Shown: positions 55,272 to 64,000 of the stretch, in pieces
How the letters are laid out: every line of letters starts with the position of its first letter
Numbering within the stretch: position 1 is the stretch's first letter
Translations under genes and position numbers: made by a program
The notes under the pieces: generated by a model
What the model was told of the DNA's origin: nothing
The model's database searches: none
The model's input: the letters and a program-made list of their open reading frames with translations, nothing else
Source: Rhipicephalus microplus
Taxonomy: Eukaryota; Arthropoda; Arachnida; Ixodida; Ixodidae
DNA length: 64,000 nt
NCBI RefSeq assembly: GCF_043290135.1
Contig: NC_134710.1
Coordinates: 318,144,616 to 318,208,615, forward strand
Direction of reading: 5' to 3'

Positions 55272-56124
55272 GTAGGAGAAGAAGGTGCAGCAGCAGCGAG
55301 TTAGTATGCCCTAAAGTCTCCCACTTTTGCACTGCCATATGAATCCGTCACTACTGCTGCCAGTGCATCTGCTCATGTCAATTCTTTTGACATATCTCCC
55401 GAGACAATGTTTAAAAAGATATAAACTGTTTCTTTTCAGTACTTTCCATGTATAACTAGAATTCAATAGAGATTTTAATGCTCAGGAATAAATTTACAAG
55501 CGGCTAAGATGGTGGCTTTGGTATGTATACGAGGGTCGAAACGAATGTAAACAATTTGGACGGGTGCGGACGCGGTTTTGAGGTTCATCTGGCATTTTCG
55601 CTTGAAGTATTGAGTGTGAATTCTCTGAAACATTTTTTTGTGTGTCGGCTTGGCTGTGTGGTTTTCCGGCCGCTTAAGTGACAAAGCGAGTGAATTTTCA
55701 ATTAGTTTGGCCATTTCGCTCACATTGATGCCAAGTGCAAACACGCCAAGCCATCAGTATGAGTAAAAAAAATCGCGGCACTTTATTGAGCAGTGGTGAA
55801 AGCAGGAAAGTTCAAAACAACATCATAGACTTTTTTTCAGCTAGAAATACTGGGCCTTAATAAAGTTCTTGTTCATATTGATGATCAGCTTTAACTTGTT
55901 ATTGGATCATGCGTATTCATATGATTCAAATATTTTGCGTGCTCCCTTCGAATTTGTATCATTGAGATTCTACTGTGATTGAAAGCATGAATAAATATAT
56001 TGCTGCAACGTAAGATGTCACAAAAGTGCATAGCAGCCTTCCCATAAATGATCATAGCACTAGTATATAGTATCATTCAATCCCCCCCCCCCCTCGGCCC
56101 CGTGACCTCCATATACAACACTTG
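55272..56124. other. No gene recognised
   Basis: No supportable gene. A C tract of 11 bases lies near 56085. Confidence 0.4.
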
Positions 56125-56139
56125 AACTCCACTCAATGA

Positions 56140-56382
56140 TTGATTGATTGATTTGTGGGGTTTAACGTCCCAAAACCACCATATGATTATGAGAGACGCC
56201 GTAGTGGAGGGCTCCGGAAATTTCGACCACCTGGGGTTCTTTAACATGCACCCAAACCTGAGTACACAGGCCTACAACATTTCCGCCTTCATCGGAAATG
56301 CAGCCGCCACAGCCGGCATTCGATCCCGCGACCTGCGGGTCAGCAGCCGAGTACCTTAGCCACTAGACCACCACGGCGGGGC
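56140..56382 (-). mobile_element. Full-length Ruka-type SINE
   Basis: Minus strand with a (TGAT)n tail at the left and head at the right (ccaccacggcggggc). The 15 bp TSD aactccactcaatga is perfect (56125-56139, 56383-56397), indicating a fairly recent insertion. Confidence 0.95.
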
Positions 56383-56470
56383 AACTCCACTCAATGAATC
56401 AAAAACCCTACCTCAGAACAGTCACAGCTGGCAAATGTACTCTAAAAAAGTTATTTCGCTCAGCACTTAC

Positions 56471-56555
56471 CGTCGCATTTGTCCTTGACTTTCTTGAGCA
56501 ACGTCAGTGGCCGCTGCACTTGCTCTGCAAGCTCTTCTCTCGAGGGCTTCTCTAC
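56471..56555 (-). CDS. Internal exon of a coiled-coil protein (GCC2-like golgin, tentative)
   Basis: An 85-base minus-strand exon. An acceptor AG precedes 56555 (ttcatgtag), and a consensus donor GTAAGT follows (complement at 56465-56470). It encodes VEKPSREELAEQVQRPLTLL followed by KKVKDKCD and one base of the next codon (phase 1). The pattern (S/K-R/K-E-D/E-L ... LL-K-K-x-K-x-K-C) resembles the N-terminal conserved segment of GCC2/GCC185 golgins, which tether vesicles at the trans-Golgi. The phase fits the exon at 32979-33133. The family label is an inference. Confidence 0.55.
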
Positions 56556-56898
56556 CTACATGAACAACAATATAGTTAAACAATTCAATACTTAGATTTG
56601 GTCTCGCGTGCCTGACTATCAGCAGTTGACATTTTACAACATCTTTTTAACACGAACAGTAAAAGGTCCCTGTATAAAACTGTTTTTGTACATGAGCTCA
56701 ACAATCTTTTCTACAGAACCATGCACACAACAGTCTTTTCTACAAAACCATGTCGACTAGCCAAGTAGAGCACAGGATGTTAGCTTTTTGTTTAATTTTT
56801 TACAGCACCGCAGTATCTTTATTTCACCTGTAGCAGACATGGGTCAACAAAAAAATTCGAGCTCGCTACATTTCAAGAAACATATTTTGCCCTGAGGA
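56556..56898. other. No gene recognised
   Basis: No supportable feature; upstream exons of the minus-strand gene were not found here. Confidence 0.4.
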
Positions 56899-57590
56899 CC
56901 CACTCTCCACAGTAAAATTTTCCTCAATCACACTCACTCAGACTCGCTAAGCTTTTCTAAATAAGACTCATTCTGACTCGAGCTTAGCAGCATATTATTT
57001 AGCCGCACTAAGACTCAGACTCGCAGTTTCAGCGGGGCCTGTAACTGTCAACTCAAGAGTCCATCAACACAAAACTAGTCTTTTGGATCCTGGTGTCAAT
57101 TCTCTTTAGCGCCAATATCTCACATAATCAATGCTCTATAATACGCCTTTTCATTGTGCACCTTCATACACAAATTATATCAGTGGTTTCAATCCAGGAG
57201 GACATTTTTCCCAAATACGTGCCTCACACAAGATACTTTTATCAAGAATTTCCAACGAAAGAATATGCATCCGATCCCCCTAACTCATGTCTCTGCTCAA
57301 TAAATATTACGGTGGTGCATGAACACTGATGCATTGAGATATGCGTGAATAGACTTGAGAATAAAAATAAGCCCGTTTAAGGCAGATCGCAATGCTGAGG
57401 ATGACTAGATAGGTCCATAAGTGAACACTAAAGGTGAAGCCCACTCAGGCTCACTCAAATATAATTTGCGATTGGGGCTCACTTGGGCTTAGCTCCATCA
57501 AGATTTTCCTCAACTGGACTCCCTTGAAATCGAATTCGCCAAAATGCTGGCCATCAGGAATCCCCTCAAAATTCAGACTCGTGGTGTGAC
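56899..57590 (+). repeat. Degenerate minisatellite, block 3
   Basis: Units of the 4243-4655 family (actcactcagactcgc, aaattttcctcaatca, ggactccc) occur at 56899-57010 and 57436-57590. The intervening stretch has no recognised feature. Confidence 0.6.
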
Positions 57591-58016
57591 AAAAAAGAGT
57601 CGACACGTACGTAAGTTTTTCAACCAGAGATAGCACAAAACTTTCAAACTGTTTTCGCAGCAGGTTCACCCCCCCCCCCCCCCCTACATGCAGACCCTAT
57701 CGTTTAGTGTATGTTGACTTGCGAGTGTTTGGTGCAAGCCCAACCCTGGGGCCATCCTAAACTGTGCCCTAGTGAAAACAACGCTGCAGTGCAGAAAGAG
57801 TTTCCTTATCAAGTCTTTTGTTGATTTTTCGTTTGACTAGTGTCTAAGCTACAGTGTCACCCTCTTTCTAAATCCCCAATATGTCTCTCTAGTCCCATCT
57901 CTATTAGACTTAGACATTAGGTTAATTGGAAAACTGCTGAACGTTGACTGAAATGCATCAGCGAATTAACAAAAAAGGTGCTGTAAAGCAAACACAAAGA
58001 TACAAAGAGGGATCTT
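57591..58016. other. No gene recognised; poly-C tract
   Basis: A C tract of about 16 bases starts near 57668. No gene or other repeat was recognised. Confidence 0.4.
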
Positions 58017-58139
58017 TAGAGTAAAAGCTCGTTAACTCAGATCTCGCGGGACAGGAGAAAATATCTCAGTTGACCGAATTCCGAATTATCGAATGGACCA
58101 TGAAAACAAAAAGAAAACACACACGGCACACACAAACCT

Positions 58140-58728
58140 TTATTTCCCGAAAAAGTGCGTTATTTTCACCTGCTTCACCATCAGAATTTCTGACAAAACA
58201 ATCTCATTTAATCCCATCAGGTGGTGGTGCGTACGTTCACTGTCGCGAGAACAAACGCAGAACTCCTCAAAGACAGCGAGGGCTTCAGCGGCCTCCTGCA
58301 CGGTGCGGCGACGTCGCGTCGGCTCATCCTGGCCGTCATCAACGAAACAGTGATTTTGGTCCTCCTCAAGCACTTCCGATAATATATCATCGTCAGTCAG
58401 CGAACCAGACACGGTAACATGATAGTCTATAGCAACGTAGCCTAAAATCTGGATGCCACAAGGAAGAAGAGAGTCAAAACGCGTGTCATTCACCTCGTCG
58501 TCCATATTTCCAGTGGGCTTGCGGGTGTCCTATGGAGTGGCCTCTGGAGGAATATCCGTCGTCAGGGCGGACAAAGCTGCTGTGCCGGAAAGAATTTGCA
58601 ATGACCGCGGGCAGCGTGTTGCTCCAGACATGCGCTAAAATGTGAATTGCGGTCTGGAGACTCAGGTCATAATCTCGCCCTGCTTCCTTGCACAGCAGGA
58701 TCCGTTCCAGCACATGCTTTCTGTACCT
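58140..58728 (-). pseudogene. Tigger transposase, C-terminal part
   Basis: The first frame (58728-58486) reads YRKHVLERILLCKEAGRDYD, then HVWSNTLPAVIANSFRH, the region after QPLDQ in Tigger-type proteins. After a frameshift, 58505-58140 carries an acidic tail (SLTDDDILSEVLEEDQN, VQEAAEALAVFEEFCVCS), also typical of this family. It ends 120 bases before the TIR. Confidence 0.75.
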
Positions 58729-58865
58729 TGTGGGGGTGCTGACACCCCCCCCCCCCTGTAAAGTTGTCTGCACCGCGTGGCGCACGTGTCTCGCCCCAAG
58801 GCTTTATTTTGGTGGTGACCACCGCCAGGCGATAGATGGCGTTGTGTTCGCTTTGAGTACCACTG

Positions 58866-59673
58866 GATGGATGGATGGATGCTATGAGCGTCCCCTTTAT
58901 AACGGGGTGGTGACAAGTATGCCACCAGGCTCGACAAAAAAAAAAACCCCTTTTTTCTTTTTTTGATGTTGGCCTAATGCCTCTACTTCAATAAATTCTA
59001 TCTTAATGGATAAAAAGGAAAATTTTCAGCTTAAGTTCTCTGCCATTTACGGCACACTGTCCATATTTTATTTTTCCAATATTTATTTTTGTCCTTTCTC
59101 TCTAATTTTCTGCCACCAATACTCTAACCGTCTCTTACTTATTTCAATCGCGGGTGTGTTCAGCTTTCCATTGTTGTCCCTAAAACCCAAGGCTTCCTGT
59201 AGGCTCGTGCCCAAACGTACACCTGGGAGGATATCTCCACATTCAATCAGAACATGCTCCGCCGTTTCCTTATCTTTCCCGCAGCATGTGCATTGTTCTT
59301 CTTCTTTACTGAATCTTGCTTTATAACTACGCGTTCTAAGGCAACCCGATCTCGCTTCAAACAGTAAAGCGCTTCCCCTTGAATTATCGTAAAATGCCTC
59401 CCTCCTTATTTCATTTTTGCCCTTTCGGTAGTTACTCAAAGCCGGTTTTTTCTCCATAGCTGCCATCCAGTAAATCCTCTCCGCCTCCCTGACTTTTCCC
59501 TTAACGCTCTTTGTTGACATATGGCTTACAATACCAGCCGTATATTTACTAGTGAGTCTTCTAGTTCTTTTTCTCAACTGTGTGTCCACGCTCTTCCTAT
59601 ACAAATAACGGAACACCTTCTCTGCCCATCTACTCTCCTTCATATTTCTTAGCCTTTCTTCGAACCTTATTTG
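58866..59673 (-). mobile_element. 5'-truncated LINE nested in the 5' LTR of copy B
   Basis: An 808 bp minus-strand insertion with TSD CACTG (58861-58865, 59674-59678). Comparison with the intact LTR (61520-61540) confirms the target. It ends in a (CATC)n tail (minus strand), as LINEs often do. It encodes only the C-terminus of ORF2. Confidence 0.85.
59083..59673 (-). pseudogene. LINE ORF2 C-terminus with CCHC zinc motif
   Basis: Open frame with MAAMEKKPALSNYRKGKNE, YDNSRGSALLFEARSGCLRT, then CTCCGKDKETAEHVLIEC, a C-x2-C-x8-H-x4-C zinc motif found after RT in I/R1/CR1-type ORF2 proteins, and RRLEYWWQKIREK at the end. RT and endonuclease are missing through 5' truncation. The clade is not assigned. 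Confidence 0.75.
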
Positions 59674-60410
59674 CACTGTTGGTAGAGTAGTAGCGCCGGC
59701 GGTGGCCCCTGGCGGAAGGCGGGCCTTGGCGGTGGGCGAGCGTTGAGCGCCTCTCTTCTGCGCGTGGCGGCTGCCGCGAACGGCTGTCTGTCGCGTGGGC
59801 CCCCCCCCCCCCCTGGTGCTCGGCACCGCGGGCTTCGCGCCGGGGTCCCGCGTGGAAAGTCAGGCGTTGGCGACGCCGCCTTGGGTATGTGTTAGTGTGT
59901 TGGGTGTGTTAGTGTGTGTTTATCATGTTATTGTGTATTTAGTGTGTCACTGCGTTATGTTGTTTGTATGGTAGCGTGTTAATTGAAATTGGTGTATCAT
60001 TAGGCGGATGATATCGTCGTCTAAATTAGTTATTAAATGTATGTATGTTGTGTGCTTTGTACCGACCGTGTCCACTGTGTCCGTTCACTCCAAGAGCGTG
60101 GCGTGGCGAGGTGCTCGTTCGCCTCGCCGAGACCCCACACTGGCTGCCCAACGTGGAGCTCTTGGAGTATCAGACGACAGTTTTTGCGGTTCGGTACAGG
60201 GATTATGTTAGAGCCGGAGTAGAGTAGGCCTAGGGGGGACTTCTTTGCTAGCGTCGGTGGTGTGCTTTGTTGAGAAGCGAGGAGATTGGTTTTGTAACGT
60301 GTTTCAATTTGTCGGCAGGTTGACTTTCTATATATTTTTTTTGCTCGCAAGTGTTGTTATTTTTTGTTGTTGTTAGTTTTCAAAAACGTTGTTGAATTAG
60401 GACGAGAGCC

Positions 60411-60704
60411 ATGCGGTCCGCATCCTGGGGTGAGCAAGGCCTAGAGCACGTGGTTTGTAGGCCAGGCCCGAAGCGAGTGAGTACGGAAGCCTCGTGGGTG
60501 GTCCGATTTTCTGTAAATAGCTTCTATATCTTTGGGCTCAGGGAGCCGGGCGTCGTTGCTGACTTGTATTGCGGCTCGACGCCGAGGCGTCGTGACACCG
60601 CCCGGGGCGGTGGACGCCGATCGCTCGGTAAGCTGCTGTGTGCGGCGAGCGATAGGGCCACCTCAGAGTGGACGTCTCCTCGCGGCTGCCTCTTCTGTGC
60701 CTAA
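60411..60704 (+). other. Leader open frame shared with copy A
   Basis: A 97-residue frame starting MRSASWGEQGLEHVV, matching 15997-16254 with scattered replacements and a 3-base indel. Unknown product, possibly none. It lies 270 bases after the primer-binding site. Confidence 0.3.
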
Positions 60705-61977
60705 GCTGGGTGCTGGGTGGATGCCGGTTGTTGCCGAGCGACTCATTAGGCCTAAGGCTCTACGCAGCCGCCTGTCGCACGTGACACAACTAGGTGGATC
60801 GTGGCGTTGAGGTGTTGCGCTCCGCTTCCCTCATTTTTTTTTCTTGTGAGCACGAGTTAGGAAAAGTGATTTTTGTTTTATTTTGATGGGCGTCTCGGCC
60901 GCCACCGATGTATTAGCTAGCAGTACTGACCACCGTACCACGTGGCCGAAAAGCCTGAAGCTCCCTCCCCTGGGCCGCGCTCCTTTGTTTCTTTCGAGTT
61001 TTGTTTTTGTCGATGTATTCAGCGGGAGGGATGTCATCCACGGCCGGCTGTCCTGCACATCGTCAGCGTCGTTGGCCAGGAATGTGGTCGTGAGGTCGGG
61101 CGATGGAGATGCCTGGGACCTGCGCAACTGCCTGCAGTCCGGCGCCCTCGCGAGTGCTGGTCGCAACTGGAAGACGTGTCGGCGCTACCGACGGATCGTC
61201 GCGCCGACGGCAACGTTGCTGTTGCGGGGCCGGTACTGAGGTGAAGTCTAGCCGGACAGGGCAGCAGTGTCGTCCAGCGGCGGTGTCGTGGTGCAAGGAC
61301 ATTATGGTCGTGCGATATCATTTTTTTTTGTTGAAGCTTGTGTAGCTAATTTTTGATTTCGAGATATGGTTTGATTTAAGGTTGGGGGAATGTGGGGGTG
61401 CTGACACCCCCCCCCCCCCACTGTAAAGTTGTCTGCACCGCGTGGCGCACGTGTCTCGCCCCAAGGCTTTATTTTGGTGGTGACCACCGCCAGGCGATAG
61501 ATGGCGTTGTGTTCGCTTTGAGTACCACTGTTGGTAGAGTAGTAGCGCCGGCGGTGGCCCCTGGCGGAAGGCGGGCCTTGGCGGTGGGCGAGCGTTGAGC
61601 GCCTCTCTTCTGCGCGTGGCGGCTGCCGCGAACGGTTGTCTGTCGCGTGGGCCCCCCCCCCCCCCCCCTGGTGCTCGGCACCGCGGGCTTCGCGCCGGGG
61701 TCCCGCGTGGAAAGTCAGGCGTTGGCGACGCCGCCTTGGGTATGTGTTAGTGTGTGTTTATCATGTTATTGTGTGTTTAGTGTGTTACTGCGTTATGTTG
61801 TTTGTATGGTAGCGTGTTAATTAAAATTGATGTATCATTCGGCGGATGATATTGTTGTCTAAATTAGTTAATAAATGTATGTATGTTGTGTGCTTTGTAC
61901 CGACCGTGTCCACTATGTCCGTTCACTCCAAGAGCGTGGCGTGGCGAGGTGCTCGTTCGCCTCGCCGAGACCCCACA

Positions 61978-62559
61978 ACCTGCTTTTTACGTGCTGAATT
62001 ATCCATTGATCCAGCGGTTGCAGAGCAGTCATCGTGTTTGCAGCTAAAAATACAAGTTCGATGCGCTCCAATCCTGTCACTCTGGTATGAGCGCTGCAGT
62101 TGTGAACTGGAAGTTAGATCTTGTGCTTGTTAGCAGAGAAGCGGTGGTCAAGCTGGCGCAGGCAAGCTAGGAAAATATCCGTAGCCATCCAGACCTTTTT
62201 ATTGGCATGATATTGCACAGGAAAGTGGTGAATGTTCTTAAAACACCTTGGGTTATGCACCTTCCCGATCACTAGCAGTGGCAGGCGCTCAGTGCCCAAC
62301 ATATTTGAAGCGTGAAGCACAGTGACCCTTTCTTTGCTCTTCATCCCTCCAATGCATGGGTCAGTCTTGAACGTGATCGTTGCATTAAAAATGTTGGCAG
62401 GTTGATAACGAACCAGGTAATGGGGAAGCTCAATTGTCTTCCCCCTGCTTGTTTATCCCCTGCTGCTTTTTCCCAGCAAATGCTTTGAAATATCAACCCG
62501 TGCCTTTCTCTATAGCGGGCAAACCAGCCTTCAGATGCACTGTAAGATTCGATGTTCAT
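61978..62559 (-). pseudogene. Tigger transposase, N-terminal and catalytic part, broken
   Basis: Motifs: SASEGWFARYRERHG (DNA-binding region), KSKERVTVLHASNM, LPLLVIGKVHNPRCFKN, ANKKVWMATDIFLACLRQLD, HNCSAH and MTALQPLDQWIIQHVKS. In the family NADETG holds the first catalytic Asp; here the corresponding segment reads NATIT. The second (VDNCPAH) reads VHNCSAH. There is a stop after SANKHKI, and frameshifts at 62341 and 62400. The enzyme cannot be active. Confidence 0.8.
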
Positions 62560-62560
62560 T

Positions 62561-62643
62561 CTCAGTGCACACAGCCAGCAGTACCTTTAACTCGAACGCT
62601 CTGACGCGTGACTTCGGCTCGCTTGGAATGAGGTCAACACCAC
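62561..62643. other. Junction between Tigger and element X
   Basis: A short stretch with no feature of its own. The Tigger N-terminus is lost here. Confidence 0.4.
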
Positions 62644-63004
62644 CAAGCGTCGAAAATGATATGCTTGCTGCAGTTAAGGACAGATGCAGCACGCGTCGGT
62701 TTTACTAGTAAATTTCTGTTTGCAGTCTGCCTGACCAACAGGTCGAATGCACTCACTTCGCATCTCATTTTCTACACGTTTCCCTCATGGCTACTTTATC
62801 ACGAGCAACCATGGCGTTCGTTATCGTATACTTACCTTGACAATGAACAATTGTGTGCGACAGCTTACGCACCTTTCAAGTTTGAATTCGCTGCTGCTGC
62901 TCAAAAGGAATCACGTGTATCAAAAGCAGAGCAAATGCACGATCATGGTGTTTGTAAAAGTGGCACAATAAATCTGAAATGCAGTGGCGTAGATCATGTT
63001 CTGA
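62644..63004 (+). repeat. Element X, forward copy
   Basis: Matches the reverse complement of 17041-17433. It shares gcttgctgcagttaa, ttttactagtaaat, gcagtctgcctgac and cgaatgcactcacttcgcat. It forms an inverted pair with the X copy starting at 63841. Non-coding, family unknown. Confidence 0.75.
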
Positions 63005-63362
63005 TTCAAATATTTACAGGCAGCGTGACTTGAACTGCACTCGCACTTTAGAGTGTGCCTTCCTGCTCATTTTGCGCTGCACGAAAGATGTAGTCTTGGA
63101 CTGCAATAATTGTGCGGGTAATAATATCTGGGGTTCAATGTCCCAGAAGCGCGATTTTTTTATAAGATAAGATGGCAATTTAGGCTTTTATACGATAACT
63201 ACCCATTAAAACTGCTTTGCTTGCCTTGAATCTATGCGTCTCTCTTGTTGAGAACATGCACAAACATTTCGCTCCAAGACGAAATTTTCCGTGCAGCGTG
63301 AACCAAACAGAAATGCACACTCTAAATTCCGAGAATAGTTCCATTCACGCTGTCTGAGAACT
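63005..63362. other. No gene recognised
   Basis: Between element X and the SINE block; no supportable feature. Confidence 0.4.
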
Positions 63363-63378
63363 AATGAATCAGAACATG

Positions 63379-63840
63379 CCCCACCACGTTGGTCAAGTGG
63401 CTAAGGTACTTGGCTGCTGACTCGCAGGTCGCAGAATTGAATCCTGGCTGCGGCGGCTGCATTTTTGATGGAGGGTAAAATGCTGTAGGCCCATGTGCTC
63501 AAATTTGAGTGCACGTTAAAGAACACGTAGGTGGTTGAAATTTTTTTACCCTTTACTACGGGGTCGATATGATATGTATGGTTTAACGTCCCAAAGCCAC
63601 CATATGATTATGAGAGACACCGTAGTGAAGGGCTCTGGAAATTTCGACCACCTAGGGTTCTTTAACGTGCACCCACATCTGAGCACACGGGCCTACATTT
63701 CCGCCTCTATCGGAAATGCCGCCAAGATTCGATCCCGCGACCTGCGGGTTAGCAGCCAAGTCTCTTAGCCACTAGACCACGGCGGAGGGGTTCCACTACG
63801 GGGTCTCTTATAATCATATGGTGGTTAAACCCCACATATC
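63379..63840. mobile_element. SINE nested in SINE (copy 2 of the block), with two TSDs
   Basis: The plus-strand SINE (63379-63565 and 63795-63840) is interrupted by a minus-strand SINE (63566-63794) with TSD actacggggtc (63555-63565, 63795-63805). The outer SINE has the 16 bp TSD aatgaatcagaacatg (63363-63378, 63841-63856). Both insertions can therefore be ordered: outer first, then inner. Confidence 0.9.
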
Positions 63841-64000
63841 AATGAATCAGAACATGAGCAATACCACTGCATATCAGATTTACTTATTGTGCAACTTTTA
63901 CAAACACCATGAACGTGCGTTTGCTCTGCTTTTTCCATGAAAGTCTGTTTGCTCCATTTTTTAAGTATGCAATTCCTTTTGAGCAGCAGCTGGCAATTCA
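63841..64000 (-). repeat. Element X, reverse copy, cut by the window end
   Basis: Continues aatgaatcagaacatgagc and follows 17041-17200 almost base for base, so the segment 63569-64000 is a near-identical duplicate of 16748-17200. It may extend beyond the window. Confidence 0.8.

Larger units (their letters stand above)
58729..61977 (+). mobile_element. Non-autonomous LTR retrotransposon, copy B
   Basis: The 5' LTR is 58729-60139 (about 598 bp without the nested LINE); the 3' LTR is 61391-61977 (587 bp). TSD ACCT (58725-58728, 61978-61981). LTRs start TGTGGGGGTGCTGACACCCC and end ACCCCACA. The primer-binding site at 60141 (TGGCTGCCCAACGTGG) is a variant of that in copy A. The 1251 bp internal region has no gag-pol domains. 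Its movement must have relied on proteins from another element. C tracts of variable length differ between the two LTRs. Confidence 0.9.
58017..62560 (-). mobile_element. Tigger/pogo-type DNA transposon split by an LTR element
   Basis: Minus-strand transposase in two blocks (58140-58728 and 61978-62560). The left end carries gtaaaagctcgttaactc next to a TA (58017-58018), the target typical of this group. Across the LTR element and its ACCT duplication, the reading frame joins exactly in register. The right (5') end is lost near 62560. Confidence 0.8.

Noticed and set aside
58486..58785. A protein crossing the LTR boundary
   Set aside because: It starts in LTR sequence and only the part left of 58729 is Tigger transposase; the joint frame is accidental.
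1..64000. CRISPR array, operons, ribosome binding sites or phage genes
   Set aside because: No regularly spaced identical repeats and no prokaryotic gene layout; introns, SINEs and LINEs show a eukaryotic nuclear genome.

Overview
This window looks like repeat-rich, gene-poor nuclear DNA from a hard tick (Ixodidae). The main clue is a family of about 240 bp tRNA-headed SINEs of the kind known in ticks as Ruka, with at least eight copies. They share an A box, a B box, a conserved body and a (TGAT/GATT)n tail. RTE-type LINEs, Gypsy LTR elements, P-, Tigger-, Harbinger- and hAT-type DNA elements fill most of the rest. There is no operon-like organisation, no CRISPR array and no complete host gene. 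The tick assignment and every family name rest on recognition by eye; no database search was run.

Layout. 0-8.4 kb: mostly unannotatable AT-rich DNA with a composite tRNA-ended repeat (2.06-2.34 kb), two oppositely oriented blocks of a degenerate about 43 bp minisatellite, a hAT-like MITE and old SINEs. 8.5-15 kb: remnants of a BEL/Pao-like LTR element. The second copy of its leader is split by a nearly full-length CR1/L2-like LINE (10361-14879, minus strand) with 282 bp tandem 5' monomers. 15-17.4 kb: a truncated LTR element (copy A), then a SINE-in-SINE block and a repeat called here element X. 18.4-22 kb: a minus-strand RTE LINE split by a PIF/Harbinger transposon (18744-20438, TSD TTA). 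23.9-27.5 kb: a minus-strand Gypsy element lacking integrase. 28-32.6 kb: two 28S-rRNA-derived repeats, a solo LTR and a SINE. 34.4-37.3 kb: an internally deleted Mag-like Gypsy element with a 5 bp TSD. 40-41.1 kb: SINEs.

41.4-54.8 kb is a three-level nest: an RTE LINE (plus strand, tRNA-like 5' end) was entered by a P-element-family transposon encoding a THAP-domain transposase (44212-54363). That transposon was entered in turn by a Gypsy element (48596-54133, TSD ATAT). 58.0-62.56 kb is a second nest: a Tigger/pogo transposon contains a non-autonomous LTR element (58729-61977, TSD ACCT, copy B of the element at 15 kb), whose 5' LTR contains a 5'-truncated LINE (TSD CACTG). 62.6-64 kb: element X again, with the same SINE-in-SINE block.

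Host coding sequence is minimal. Two phase-compatible coiled-coil exons on the minus strand (56471-56555 and 32979-33133) look like neighbouring exons of one gene, possibly a GCC2-like golgin. That would make everything between them a 23 kb intron. A possible first coding exon lies at 55129-55271 on the plus strand. Every transposase, reverse transcriptase or integrase frame examined carries stops, frameshifts, deletions or lost catalytic residues, so the window reads as an archive of layered insertions rather than a set of active elements.
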